The notes: generated by a model not told the origin, from the letters alone. Shown: positions 19,908-28,731, numbered from the stretch's first letter. The stretch is 64,000 bases of DNA from Parerythrobacter_A sp963838735 (GCA_963838735.1 CAWISG010000004.1:186001-250000); one strand, 5' to 3'. Translations and numbers: made by a program.

Positions 19908-20717
19908 TTAGCTGACGTCCTCGAATTGAGGCGGGCGCTTGGCCATGCCGGCCATGACCGCCTCGATCTGGTTCTTCGTCCGCATCAGGCCGTGCTGTTC
20001 GATACTTTCTTCCATCAGCAGCGCGTCTTCCGGCGTGTCGTGCGCGTGGTTGGCCAGCCGCTTCGCCGCGCGGATGGCGTGCGGATTGCGGCTGGCGATT
20101 TCGGTAGCGATGGCGGTGGCGCGGGCGAGCGGGTCGGTATCGACGAAGGTGGTCAGCCCGTATTCCAGCGCATCCTCACCGGTAAACGTCCGGTTGGTAT
20201 AGACCAGCTCGCGCAGCACATCGTCGCGTACCAGCCCGCGCCACAAAGGATAGCCGCCCATGTCCGGCACAAGCCCCCATTTCAGCTCCATGATCGCCAT
20301 GCGCGTATCGGGTGCAGCGACACGGATATCGGCTCCCGCCGCAATTTGCATCCCGCCGCCGAAACATACCCCGTGAAGCGCCGCGATGACCGGCACCGGC
20401 AACTTGCGCCACAGCATCGCGACTTGCTGGAACATGTTGGAGTTGCCGTAAGTGCGCTCGGTCAGGGGCGGCGCGTCGGGGTCGGGCTCGGCACCGAAGC
20501 TGGCGGTGTCCAACCCTGCACAGAATGCCTTGCCCTTGCCCGACAGCACAACGCAACGCAGGCCTTTCATGGTGTGCAGCGCATGGCCCGCTGCGATAAT
20601 CGAGGAAAACATCTTCGGATCGAGCGCGTTCATCTTGTCGGACCGGACAAAGCGGACTTGTGCCACTCCATCGTCACCTAAAGTAACTGTGACACGGTCA
20701 TTGTTCTGGTGCTGCAT
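19908..20717 (-). CDS. crotonase/enoyl-CoA hydratase family protein
   Basis: A crotonase-fold protein of 269 residues. The oxyanion-hole segment SGKGKAFCAGLDTASF lies near residues 60-75 and HGVCFGGGMQIAAGADIRVAAPD around 114-136. The position of the first catalytic Glu of classical hydratases (GGGCEL) is occupied by Gln in GGGMQIA, and the second region reads MELKWGLVPDMGG. This suggests a reaction other than simple hydration, for example isomerisation, or a different substrate. It stands alone between a thioesterase (convergent) and an aminotransferase gene on the same strand. Confidence 0.88.
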   Translation of the reverse strand: MQHQNNDRVTVTLGDDGVAQVRFVRSDKMNALDPKMFSSIIAAGHALHTMKGLRCVVLSGKGKAFCAGLDTASFGAEPDPDAPPLTERTYGNSNMFQQVAMLWRKLPVPVIAALHGVCFGGGMQIAAGADIRVAAPDTRMAIMELKWGLVPDMGGYPLWRGLVRDDVLRELVYTNRTFTGEDALEYGLTTFVDTDPLARATAIATEIASRNPHAIRAAKRLANHAHDTPEDALLMEESIEQHGLMRTKNQIEAVMAGMAKRPPQFEDVS

Positions 20718-20823
20718 GAAATGCTTCCTGGCCTAAAGTTCCCTAAACTTTCGCGCAGTCGGGGCCGTCTGTCCACCCGTCATAAGTGGCGGAACCCCGC
20801 GACACCGGCCTGCAACCGAACCG

Positions 20824-22020
20824 CTATTGCGTCGCTGCGATGCCGAGCATGGTGAACCACCGCTTAACATTACGCGCCGCCTGTCGCAGTCGCTGCTCGT
20901 TCTCGACCATCGCGATCCGCACGAAGCCTTCCCCTTCCTCGCCATAACCGACACCGGGCGCCACCGCGACACCCGCATTGGCAAGCAACTGCTTGGAAAA
21001 TTCCAGGCTGCCCATATCGGCAAGTTGCGGGGGCAGCGGAGCCCAGGCGAACATGCTGGCGGCGGGTGCGGGTATGTCCCAGCCGGCACGCGCAAACGCC
21101 TCCACCATAACATCGCGCCGTTCGTGGTACCGCTTCCGGTTCTCCTCGACCACGTCCTGCGGGCCGTTCAGCGCTGCACACGCTGCTGCCTGGATCGGCG
21201 TGAAGGCACCGTAATCCAGATAGGATTTTACGCGTGTCATCGCCGCGATCAGCGCCTCGTTGCCAACTGCAAATCCCATGCGCCAGCCCGCCATCGAGTA
21301 GGTCTTGGACAGCGACGTAAACTCTACCGCCACGTCCTTTGCACCCGGCACCTGCATGATCGAAGGCGTGGGATTGCCGTCGAAATACAGCTCGGAATAG
21401 GCAAGGTCGGACAGCACCCAGACCCTGTTCTCCTTCGCCCACGCCACCAGCCGTGTGTAAAAAGCCAGGTCCACTACCTCGGCAGTGGGGTTGGAGGGGT
21501 AATTCACTACCAGCACGCTGGGGCGCGGCACGGTGAAGGCCATCGCGTTGTCCAGCGCTTCCCAATAGTGTTCGTCAGGCGTGGTCGGCACCGATCGTAT
21601 TGTCGCGCCTGCGATGATGAAACCGAAGGTGTGTATCGGATAGGACGGATTTGGCGCCAGCACGACATCGCCCGGCGCGGTGATGGCATTGGCGAGGCTG
21701 GCCAGCCCCTCTTTCGATCCCATCGTCACTACGATTTCCGTCTCGGGGTCCAGTTCGACACCAAAACGGCGGGCGTAATATCCCGCCTTGGCACGGCGCA
21801 GGCCGGGAATACCCTTCGACTGCGAGTAGCCATGTGCGTCCGGCTTCTGCGCAACCTCGCACAGTTTTTCGATGACATGCTGCGGCGGCGGGTGGTCGGG
21901 ATTACCCATGCCAAGGTCGATGATGTCGTCTCCGCCCTGTCGCGCAGCATGGCGCAGCGCATTTACCTCGGCGATGACGTAGGGCGGCAACCGCTTCATG
22001 CGATAGAAATCGGTGTCCAT
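20824..22020 (-). CDS. class I/II aminotransferase (AlaC / LL-diaminopimelate aminotransferase-like)
   Basis: A PLP-dependent fold-type I aminotransferase of 398 residues. The PLP lysine is in SLSKTYSMAGWRMGF, the aromatic pocket in NPTAEV with the Asn of NYPSNPTA, and the second glycine segment in GMGNPDHPPP near the N-terminus. The closest characterised relatives are glutamate-pyruvate aminotransferase AlaC and LL-diaminopimelate aminotransferase, so it probably makes alanine or serves lysine biosynthesis. A good Shine-Dalgarno sequence (AGGAAAGG) precedes the ATG. It is divergent from phaC, with TGC-rich palindromic DNA between them. Confidence 0.88.
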   Translation of the reverse strand: MDTDFYRMKRLPPYVIAEVNALRHAARQGGDDIIDLGMGNPDHPPPQHVIEKLCEVAQKPDAHGYSQSKGIPGLRRAKAGYYARRFGVELDPETEIVVTMGSKEGLASLANAITAPGDVVLAPNPSYPIHTFGFIIAGATIRSVPTTPDEHYWEALDNAMAFTVPRPSVLVVNYPSNPTAEVVDLAFYTRLVAWAKENRVWVLSDLAYSELYFDGNPTPSIMQVPGAKDVAVEFTSLSKTYSMAGWRMGFAVGNEALIAAMTRVKSYLDYGAFTPIQAAACAALNGPQDVVEENRKRYHERRDVMVEAFARAGWDIPAPAASMFAWAPLPPQLADMGSLEFSKQLLANAGVAVAPGVGYGEEGEGFVRIAMVENEQRLRQAARNVKRWFTMLGIAATQ

Positions 22021-22048
22021 GATTGCCTTTCCTGTTCGTTGCGCACGG

Positions 22049-22061
22049 TTGCACGGTGCAA
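22049..22061. promoter_or_regulatory. TGC-rich palindrome upstream of phaC
   Basis: TTGCAC-G-GTGCAA is a perfect 6-base inverted repeat with one central base. It lies in the 151-base divergent region between the aminotransferase and phaC. A related half-site, TTGCAGTGC, occurs nearer phaC at about 22114-22122. Similar palindromes lie at the phasin promoter. PhaR-type PHA regulators of Paracoccus and Rhodobacter bind TGC-rich palindromes, so a shared operator is plausible. The phaR gene is not in the window. Confidence 0.4.
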
Positions 22062-22171
22062 TGTGTGCGATACGCTTGGCGAATCACGGTCGCGGTGTGA
22101 AGGGCTTTTCGCTATTGCAGTGCGAACCCTAGCCTGCGCGCGCACGCTGCTGGCTTTTCGGAGATGCGACG

Positions 22172-24016
22172 ATGGCGAATACCCCGGATCCCTTCACCGC
22201 GTGGTTCGAACTGCAGAGCCGCGCCATGCAGTCGATGGTGGATGCCATGCCCGCGGCACAAACCGGCGACCCTACAACGCAAGCCGCGCAAATGCCGGAC
22301 CCCTGGGCGCAGGCGGCAAGAGCGTTACAGGTGGCTTGGTCGGGCGCAGGCCTGGCCGGTAATGACGACGATACCGCAACCGGCAGGCTGTCTGCAATGA
22401 TGCCGCTTTTGCCGCCTTCATGGTTCGATGCAAAGCGTGCACAGGAAATGGCGGAAGAGCAGGCTGTCTTGTGGCAGAACGTCATGGGCGATTTTACAGC
22501 CTCGCTCGATACCGCGCGGGACGCCGACACCGGAACATCCCTGCCCCGCAGCGACCGGCGCTTTAGCGACAAGGCATGGCGAGGCCACCCTGCCTTTGCG
22601 CTGGTCCACCAGACCTATCTGATGCTGGCCGACCACACGGTCGCCGCAATCGAGAACATGGACGGCGTGCCCGAAGCCCAGCGCATGCAACTGAAGTTCG
22701 CCGCGCAGATGCTGGTCGATGCGGTCAGCCCGGACAACTTCGCCATGACCAATCCGGTCGTGCTGAAACGCACGGTCGATACCGGCGGACAGAATCTGGT
22801 GAAAGGTATGCAGCACCTCGCCGCCGATCTGGAGCGTGGCCAGCTGACGCATACCGACCCTGACGCCTTCGTACTTGGCGAGAACCTGGCAGCCACGCCC
22901 GGCAAGGTGGTTCACGAAACGCCGTTGTATCAGCTGATCCAGTATGCGCCTGCGACGGACGATGTCCTCGCGGTGCCGCTGGTTATTTTTCCACCGTGGA
23001 TCAACCGCTTCTACATCCTCGACCTAACGCCAAAGAAAAGCTTCGTCAAATGGGCGGTGGATCAAGGACTTACCGTGTTCGTGGTCAGCTGGAAATCGGC
23101 TGACGAGAGCATGAAGGATGTCGTGTGGGACGATTACATCCGCGCGCAAATCGACGCCATCGACACAATCCGCGCGCGACTGGACGTGCCCGCCGTCCAC
23201 ACTATCGGCTATTGCGTATCGGGCACCACGCTGGCTGCGACGCTCGCCATTCTGGAGCGGCGCGGCGAGGCGGATCGCGTCGCTTCGGCCACTTTCTTTA
23301 CCGCGCAGGTCGATTTCGAGGATGCTGGCGAATTGCTGCAATTCATCGACGGACCGCAGCTGGACATGATCGAGAAGCTGTCGGGCAAGGGCTATCTCGA
23401 CGGGCGCTATCTGGCGGCAGCCTTCAACGCGCTGCGCAGCCGCGATCTCATCTGGAATTATGTGGTCAACAACTATTTGCTGGGCGAGGACTATCCGGCC
23501 TTCGACCTGCTGCACTGGAATGGCGACGTCACCAATCTGCCTGCCAAATGGCACGGTGCCTATCTGCGCGACCTCTATCGCGACAACCGGCTGGTCGAAC
23601 CCGACGCGCTGTCAGCAGACGGCACGCCTATCGACCTGACGCGTATCAAGACGCCAGCCTATATCCAGGCGGGCAAGGAAGACCATATCGCACCTGCAAA
23701 CAGCGTATGGAAAATGACCGATCATCTGGCGGGCGATGTAACCTTCGTGCTGGCTGGATCGGGCCATATCGCCGGCGTGGTCAATCCACCGGCGGCAAAC
23801 AAGTACCAGTACTGGACAGGCGATGCGGGTAGCGCGGACCTCGACACCTTCCGCGCCGGAGCGACCGAGCATCCGGGCAGCTGGTGGCCGCATTGGATCG
23901 AGTGGCTGAGGGGGCACGACAAGCGACAGGTTGCCGCCACGGGCAAGCGTGCACCCGGTGGTAAAGGTGATACCGTAATCGAGGATGCACCGGGCCGGTA
24001 CGTGAAGCAGCGGTAA
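22172..24016 (+). CDS. phaC: class I poly(R)-hydroxyalkanoic acid synthase
   Basis: A 614-residue enzyme that polymerises (R)-3-hydroxyacyl-CoA into polyhydroxyalkanoate at the surface of cytoplasmic granules. The catalytic cysteine is Cys348 in the lipase-like box GYCVSGTT. The catalytic Asp and His are in KEDHIAPANS and GSGHIAGVVNPP. The PhaC N-terminal domain covers about residues 85-260. Class I is indicated by length and by the absence of a PhaE or PhaR subunit gene. A GGAG ribosome site precedes the ATG. A phasin gene follows with its own promoter. Confidence 0.96.
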   Translation: MANTPDPFTAWFELQSRAMQSMVDAMPAAQTGDPTTQAAQMPDPWAQAARALQVAWSGAGLAGNDDDTATGRLSAMMPLLPPSWFDAKRAQEMAEEQAVLWQNVMGDFTASLDTARDADTGTSLPRSDRRFSDKAWRGHPAFALVHQTYLMLADHTVAAIENMDGVPEAQRMQLKFAAQMLVDAVSPDNFAMTNPVVLKRTVDTGGQNLVKGMQHLAADLERGQLTHTDPDAFVLGENLAATPGKVVHETPLYQLIQYAPATDDVLAVPLVIFPPWINRFYILDLTPKKSFVKWAVDQGLTVFVVSWKSADESMKDVVWDDYIRAQIDAIDTIRARLDVPAVHTIGYCVSGTTLAATLAILERRGEADRVASATFFTAQVDFEDAGELLQFIDGPQLDMIEKLSGKGYLDGRYLAAAFNALRSRDLIWNYVVNNYLLGEDYPAFDLLHWNGDVTNLPAKWHGAYLRDLYRDNRLVEPDALSADGTPIDLTRIKTPAYIQAGKEDHIAPANSVWKMTDHLAGDVTFVLAGSGHIAGVVNPPAANKYQYWTGDAGSADLDTFRAGATEHPGSWWPHWIEWLRGHDKRQVAATGKRAPGGKGDTVIEDAPGRYVKQR

Positions 24017-24031
24017 CGAACAATGCGTTTA

Positions 24032-24046
24032 TTGTGCGCTGCACAA
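24032..24046. promoter_or_regulatory. palindromic operator candidate in front of the phasin promoter
   Basis: TTGTGC-GCT-GCACAA is a perfect 6-base inverted repeat with 3 central bases, ending 7 bases before the phasin -35 box. A second related copy, TTGTGCAGTGCAA, overlaps the end of the -10 box (24081-24093). Paired sites around a promoter are typical of repressor control. With the similar palindrome before phaC this suggests one regulator of PHA genes, presumably PhaR-like. Confidence 0.45.
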
Positions 24047-24053
24047 AAACTGC

Positions 24054-24082
24054 TTGACGTGTTTGGATCCCTTACCTAGATT
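24054..24082 (+). promoter_or_regulatory. sigma-70 type promoter of the phasin gene
   Basis: A -35 box TTGACG and a -10 box TAGATT are separated by exactly 17 bases. Transcription would start near 24089, about 40 bases before the phasin ATG. The promoter is flanked and overlapped by TGC-rich palindromes, so it is probably repressible. Confidence 0.65.
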
Positions 24083-24128
24083 GTGCAGTGCAACATCGGG
24101 CGTTCCGATGAAACACAGGATAATTCAG

Positions 24129-24899
24129 ATGGCGACCTCAACTGATAGCAAGCCCCAAGGCAGCAAGATCGATTCAGCGACTGAAAAGGCGTATGCCGAT
24201 GCAACTGCGAAGACCGCTAAGACCGAGAAGGTCGATCTGACCGTAGTGGCAGAGGCTGTTGAAGCCGACGCACCGGTGAAGTCCTCCGAGCCGAAAAAAC
24301 CAGCGATGGAAAAGGCCGCAGTGAAGAAGCCAGCCGCGAAAAAAGCGGTCGCTAAGAAGTCGGCTGTGATGAAGGTCCCTGCCAAACAGGCAGCGACCCA
24401 GCCCGCCGTCGAGAAATCCACCACTTCCCGCATCCCAACGAAAGAGAATATCATGACGACCGCAAAAGCAACCACCGAAGACATGACCGCTAAGCTGAAG
24501 GACGGCGTCGCCGAACTGCAGACCCGTGCGCAGACCGTCTATGGCAAGGGTAGCGAACTCGCGTCCGAAATGGGTGAGTTCGCCAAGGGCAACGCGGAAG
24601 CGATGGTCGAGAGCGGCAAGATCGTCGTATCGGGTGTCCAGCACATCGCCAAAACGCAATTCGAGGACGGCAAGACCGCCGTTCAGGTCATGACCGCCGA
24701 CGTGAAGGAAATGGCCGCTGTAAAATCGCCGACCGAACTGGTCCAGCTGCAGGGCAAGCTCGTTTCGCGCAATTTCGACGCCACCATTGCACAGGTTTCC
24801 AAGACCACGGGCATGTGGGTCAAGCTGGCAAATGACGCCTTCGCACCGATTTCCGGTCGTATGTCGGTTGCGATGGAAAAGGTCCGCTCGGCCGCGTAA
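24129..24899 (+). CDS. phaP: phasin family protein with Lys/Ala-rich N-terminal region
   Basis: A 256-residue granule-associated protein. The C-terminal half (from about residue 115, beginning TTAKATTEDMTAKLKDG) is the alpha-helical phasin domain that coats PHA granules. The N-terminal part (about 55-110) is rich in lysine, alanine and proline with repeats such as KKPAAKKAVAKK, resembling histone H1-like tails and the PhaF class of phasins that bind DNA. I chose the ATG at 24129 because an AGGA ribosome site lies 8 bases upstream; earlier in-frame starts lie inside the promoter. The gene has its own promoter and a strong terminator. Confidence 0.88.
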   Translation: MATSTDSKPQGSKIDSATEKAYADATAKTAKTEKVDLTVVAEAVEADAPVKSSEPKKPAMEKAAVKKPAAKKAVAKKSAVMKVPAKQAATQPAVEKSTTSRIPTKENIMTTAKATTEDMTAKLKDGVAELQTRAQTVYGKGSELASEMGEFAKGNAEAMVESGKIVVSGVQHIAKTQFEDGKTAVQVMTADVKEMAAVKSPTELVQLQGKLVSRNFDATIAQVSKTTGMWVKLANDAFAPISGRMSVAMEKVRSAA

Positions 24900-24929
24900 T
24901 CGCGCCTTAGACTTGATGAATACGGAAGA

Positions 24930-24961
24930 GGGCTGTGCGACAGGATCGCGCGGCCCTTTTT
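24930..24961 (+). terminator. rho-independent terminator of the phasin gene
   Basis: A 10-base-pair stem (GGGCTGTGCG with CGCGCGGCCC, two G-T pairs) and a 7-base loop are followed by five Ts. It ends just before the first in-frame ATG of the next gene, so clpS must have its own promoter. Confidence 0.9.
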
Positions 24962-25031
24962 CATGTCATATCAAAATGCAATCGACCCGCGACCCTTGCG
25001 TTTCGCGCAGGCGATGCAATATCGGCAGGCG

Positions 25032-25436
25032 ATGACACCGTTGCATGAAACTTCCCGGCACAGCGCCCTCCCCCTGGCGAGCAAATTGCCCGACGCTTTC
25101 CTTGTTGGCGCAGCGGGTGAGGACGGGGACAATGGCGGGGACGGCCAGGTCGGCGTCGCCACGAAAACCCGGACCAAGCCCAAGAAGCCCAGCCTGTACA
25201 AGGTGCTGCTTCTAAACGACGATTATACGCCCATGGAATTCGTCGTCATGGTGCTGAAGAGGTTTTTCAAGATGGATATCGAGCAAGCTACGCAGGTCAT
25301 GCTGCACGTTCACCAGAAGGGCGTAGGCGTATGTGGTGTGTTCTCTTACGAGGTGGCGGAAACCAAGGTGACCGAAGTAATGGATTTTGCGCGGCAGAAC
25401 CAGCATCCGCTGCAGTGCACGCTCGAACAGGCCTGA
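25032..25436 (+). CDS. clpS: ATP-dependent Clp protease adaptor ClpS
   Basis: The adaptor that binds ClpA and delivers N-end-rule substrates. The conserved core begins about residue 46 (SLYKVLLLNDDYTPMEFVV). It contains VLKRFFKMDIEQATQVMLHVHQKGVGVCGVF and the ending HPLQCTLEQA, all typical. The frame is open from an ATG at 24963, but that codon directly follows the phasin terminator and would leave no leader. I therefore prefer the ATG at 25032, which has an AGG sequence five bases upstream and gives 134 residues. The N-terminal 40 residues are variable in the family. Confidence 0.92.
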   Translation: MTPLHETSRHSALPLASKLPDAFLVGAAGEDGDNGGDGQVGVATKTRTKPKKPSLYKVLLLNDDYTPMEFVVMVLKRFFKMDIEQATQVMLHVHQKGVGVCGVFSYEVAETKVTEVMDFARQNQHPLQCTLEQA

Positions 25437-25552
25437 GCTTCCGCCACGAATGACAGGCCTTTGCGTATGACGGGCCTTAGGACATGACGGGGGCGCGAAA
25501 GCGCGCTAGGGCCGTGCAACGCCTTCCAACGACGTAAAGCGCGGCATCGCCC

Positions 25553-26815
25553 TTGTTCTCCTTCATCCCAGCCATAGACCGCTACATCCTGCGCCTTGTG
25601 CTGGTGCCGATGGCGGGCGTCTTTGCCATCGCAGCCTCGCTGTTGATGCTGGACAAGATGCTGCGGCTGTTTGACTTCGTCGCGGTCGAAGGCGGTCCTG
25701 TCGGTATCGTGTTCAAAATGCTTGGCGCGCTTATCCCGGAATATGCCAGTCTTGCCATACCGCTGGGCCTGTTGCTCGGCATCCTGTTCGCGTTTCGCAA
25801 GTTGGCGACCACCAGCGAGCTCGACGTGTTTCGCGGTGTCGGTCTGAGCTACAAGCGGTTGTTGCGTGTGCCCTACACACTCACGCTAATCCTGATGGCG
25901 GTAAACGTTGCGCTGGTCTTCTATGTGCAGCCGGTTAGCCGCTATTATTACGAGCAACTGGAATACCAGCTCCGCTCCGGCGCGCTTGGTGCGTCGATCA
26001 AGGTTGGCGAGTTTACCACGCTGGCCGACCGCATGGCGCTGCGCATCGAAGAGAGCGAGGACGATGGCCGCCGCTTGAAGGGCATCTTCGCGCGTGCTGC
26101 CGACGGCAAGGGGCAAGTGCTGTCGATTTCAGCGCGCGAGGGCAATTTTCTCGCCACCAGTGATAGCGAGGATACAATCATTCTGCGCCTGACCGATGGC
26201 ACCATCGTCCACGATACCGGCAGCGAACAAGCGCCACCGCGTGTGCTCAGCTTCACACGTCATGACTTGCCGATCGACTTACCGCGTGTGGAGCAGTTCC
26301 GCGAACGCGGCGATGCGGAGCGGGAGTACATCCTGCCCGAACTGTTACGGATCGGATGGTCCGGCGATGCCACCCCGATCGCGCGCGCGGGTAGCCAGGC
26401 CAGTTTCAATTTCCGGCTTGTGGAAGTCATCATCATGCTGCTGATGCCCTTACTCGCGGTGGCACTGGCGATCCCGCCCAAACGCAGCAGCAGCGCGCTG
26501 GGGGTGTTCGTCGCTATCGTGATGGTGGTCGCCTATCACAAGGTGAACGAATATGGAGAGGATATCGCCGCATTGGGACGGGTGGATCCGGTCTTGGCAT
26601 TATGGGGGCCGTTTGCACTATTCGCGGCGCTGATCTTATGGATGTTCTACCGCGTATCCTACGTGCCAGGTGGACAAGCTATCGGCGCACTGGAAAGCGC
26701 TTTTGCAAAACTCGGCCGGTGGCTCGGCAAGCTGTTCGGCCGGGGCAAGCGGCGTATTGCATTGCAAACACCCGATGCAGGACCGCCCGTGCCGCCTTTG
26801 GCCAAAGCCATCTGA
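25553..26815 (+). CDS. lptF: LPS export ABC transporter permease LptF
   Basis: An inner-membrane permease of 420 residues with three N-terminal membrane segments, a large periplasmic beta-jellyroll domain (about 130-285) and three C-terminal segments. With LptG and LptB it extracts lipopolysaccharide from the inner membrane toward the outer membrane. The opening IDRYILRLVLVPMAGVFAIAASLLMLDKMLRLFDFV is typical of alphaproteobacterial LptF. The start appears to be TTG at 25553; no ATG lies upstream in frame and the next ATG would remove part of the first membrane segment. It is followed after three bases by lptG. Confidence 0.92.
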   Translation: MFSFIPAIDRYILRLVLVPMAGVFAIAASLLMLDKMLRLFDFVAVEGGPVGIVFKMLGALIPEYASLAIPLGLLLGILFAFRKLATTSELDVFRGVGLSYKRLLRVPYTLTLILMAVNVALVFYVQPVSRYYYEQLEYQLRSGALGASIKVGEFTTLADRMALRIEESEDDGRRLKGIFARAADGKGQVLSISAREGNFLATSDSEDTIILRLTDGTIVHDTGSEQAPPRVLSFTRHDLPIDLPRVEQFRERGDAEREYILPELLRIGWSGDATPIARAGSQASFNFRLVEVIIMLLMPLLAVALAIPPKRSSSALGVFVAIVMVVAYHKVNEYGEDIAALGRVDPVLALWGPFALFAALILWMFYRVSYVPGGQAIGALESAFAKLGRWLGKLFGRGKRRIALQTPDAGPPVPPLAKAI

Positions 26816-26818
26816 CCC

Positions 26819-27919
26819 GTGCCCCAGCTCGATTTCTTTCCGTCACGCACGCTGACGCTTTACATGGCGAAGACATTCGTTGTGCGTATCGTCGCGATGC
26901 TGGCGGTGCTGGTGCTGGTGCTGATGTCGCTCGACCTGCTCGGCAAGAGTGGCGAAATCCTGGAAGTGCCGGGCAACGGGCAAAGCGAGCTCTGGACGTA
27001 TATCACGCTGCGCATCCCACAACTTGTCGCGCGGTTCCTGCCCTATTCGGTGTTGCTTGCCACACTTATCACGCTGGTGGCGCTGAACCAGAACAGCGAA
27101 GTCGTGGCGATGAAGGCGGCTGGGCTTTCCGCGCATCAGGTGCTGGCGCCGTTATTGCTTACCGCCGCGCTGGTGGCGGCGGGCAGTTTTGTTTTCAATG
27201 AACGGGTCGTCACGCGCGCCACCGCCACCCTCAAGGCATGGGAGGGTAACGACTATGTCGCCTTACCGCAAAGCTCCGGAGAGCGGACGAACGTGTATCT
27301 GACCGATGGCGCGAATATTCTGACGGCACAGCGGCTGACCGGAGCGGGGGCCGAGCTGCGGATGGAAGGCGTCACCTGGTACCGGCGCGACCCGCAGGGG
27401 ATGCTGGCGCAGCAGGTCCGTGCCGCCAGCGCCAGCTATGCGAAGCCGGGCTGGCGGCTGGAGGGTGCCGAACGGTTCGATGTTGCCACCGCCACGAGCG
27501 ATGCCGAGGGCTCGGTCATCGTCGCCAGGGGCCTTACGCTGGAGCAGATTGCACTGGACCGGGTCGATCCCGATACGCAGTCCTTCTCCGAGCTGTCCGC
27601 CTCCATCGATGCTTACGAAGCAGCGGGGCGACGCACCAGCGAGCTGAAAGCAAAATGGTGGCACAAGATTTCCGGGCCGCTGTCGGCGCTGCTGATGCCG
27701 CTGCTCGGCTCGATTGCCGCGTTCGGCCTCGCCCGGTCGGGACAGCTGTTCGTGCGCGCGGTCATCGGCATGGCTCTAGGCTTTGCCTATTTCGTGGTCG
27801 ACAACGCCGCGCTGGCAATGGGCAGTTTCGGTGGATATCCACCTTTTCTCGCCGCATGGTCGCCGTTCTTCCTGTTCCTGCTGATCGGGGAAACCGTGCT
27901 GATCCGGACCGAGGAATGA
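26819..27919 (+). CDS. lptG: LPS export ABC transporter permease LptG
   Basis: The partner permease of LptF, 366 residues, with the same layout of three plus three membrane segments around a periplasmic domain. The blocks FLPYSVLLATLITLVALNQNSEVVAMKAAG and FNERVVTRATATL are hallmarks. I chose the GTG at 26819, since the residues PQLDFFPSRTLTLYMAK match homologues; the ATG at 26864 would cut into the first helix. Its stop overlaps the start of the GNAT gene (ATGA), making a three-gene operon. Confidence 0.93.
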   Translation: MPQLDFFPSRTLTLYMAKTFVVRIVAMLAVLVLVLMSLDLLGKSGEILEVPGNGQSELWTYITLRIPQLVARFLPYSVLLATLITLVALNQNSEVVAMKAAGLSAHQVLAPLLLTAALVAAGSFVFNERVVTRATATLKAWEGNDYVALPQSSGERTNVYLTDGANILTAQRLTGAGAELRMEGVTWYRRDPQGMLAQQVRAASASYAKPGWRLEGAERFDVATATSDAEGSVIVARGLTLEQIALDRVDPDTQSFSELSASIDAYEAAGRRTSELKAKWWHKISGPLSALLMPLLGSIAAFGLARSGQLFVRAVIGMALGFAYFVVDNAALAMGSFGGYPPFLAAWSPFFLFLLIGETVLIRTEE

Positions 27920-28434
27920 GCGTCTGGTCGCTGCGACTGGCACGGGCGGAGGATGCTGAGGCCATGCCCGCGATCGAAGCGGCGGCAGGCGCATTGTTCG
28001 ACACCGTCGAAGGGCTGGCAGTCGTTGCCGGCCAGCATACCGTGCCGCTTGATCAATTGCGCCGCTATATCGGTAAGGGGCACAGCCTTGTCGCCCATGC
28101 AGAAGGAAAGGCCGTGGGTTTCCTCGTGACCGAACCCTTCCGGCGCGAACTGCATATCCAAGAATTCAATGTGCTCCCGCAGTTTCAGCAGCGCGGGATC
28201 GGCGGCGGGTTGTTGCGCGCCTGCCAGATCGATGCACGCAATTCCGGCTTTTGCGCGCTAACACTGACCACTTTTCGCGATGTCGCCTGGAATGCGCCGT
28301 TCTATTCACGCCTTGGCTTCCTGGAAATCGCGACGGGCGGAGAACACCCGCGGCTGGCGGCGGAGCTGGTACGTGAGGCCGAACACGGCCTGCCGGCCGA
28401 GAGGCGTTGTGCGATGGTCTGTTTTCTGGACTGA
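27916..28434 (+). CDS. GNAT family N-acetyltransferase
   Basis: A 172-residue acetyltransferase. The acetyl-CoA binding loop is QQRGIGGGLLRAC (the R/QxxGxG/A motif) near residues 91-103, preceded by the beta-4 strand ELHIQEFNVLPQF. The segment WNAPFYSRLGFLEI is the conserved C-terminal part of the fold. The start overlaps the lptG stop, so it is translated with the LPS export permeases; whether it acts on an envelope component or is only coupled by position is not known. Confidence 0.87.
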   Translation: MSVWSLRLARAEDAEAMPAIEAAAGALFDTVEGLAVVAGQHTVPLDQLRRYIGKGHSLVAHAEGKAVGFLVTEPFRRELHIQEFNVLPQFQQRGIGGGLLRACQIDARNSGFCALTLTTFRDVAWNAPFYSRLGFLEIATGGEHPRLAAELVREAEHGLPAERRCAMVCFLD

Positions 28435-28485
28435 TGGGAACCACCCCGCCTTGCCAACCGTCTTTCCGCCAAAGGAGACCCCGCC

Positions 28486-28725
28486 ATGATCCGTTGCTGC
28501 ACTATCGTTCTTTCCGCTCTTGCCCTCACCGCCTGCGCCGAGGAAGAAACGCTGGATACCAGCTACGAGGAAACGCTGCCCGCTCCGGTTGCGGATGCCG
28601 ATGGCGAAGTAGCCGACAAGAACATGTCCGCCGACGGACGTGACGAAGCTGTCGATGCGATTGCCGCAGAAACCGGGGCCAGCGACGGAACCGGCGAGAC
28701 ACCGGTGGAACCCATTACCGAATAA
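28486..28725 (+). CDS. small acidic lipoprotein, unknown
   Basis: A 79-residue protein with a lipoprotein signal: a short charged start (MIRCC), a hydrophobic stretch and a lipobox LTAC with Cys17. The mature part is acidic, rich in Glu, Asp and Ala, and has no recognisable domain. A strong AAAGGAG ribosome site supports the start. Upstream at 28437-28462 lies GGAAC-N17-CGTC, one base off the EcfG promoter consensus, so stress control is possible. Confidence 0.75.
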   Translation: MIRCCTIVLSALALTACAEEETLDTSYEETLPAPVADADGEVADKNMSADGRDEAVDAIAAETGASDGTGETPVEPITE

Positions 28726-28731
28726 TTGGTA

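Noticed and set aside
20827..22362. Open frame of 511 codons on the plus strand
   Set aside because: Antisense to the aminotransferase, with low-complexity Arg/His-rich composition and no recognisable motif.
24963..25031. clpS start at the first ATG (24963)
   Set aside because: It directly follows the phasin terminator, so no leader or ribosome site would be available.
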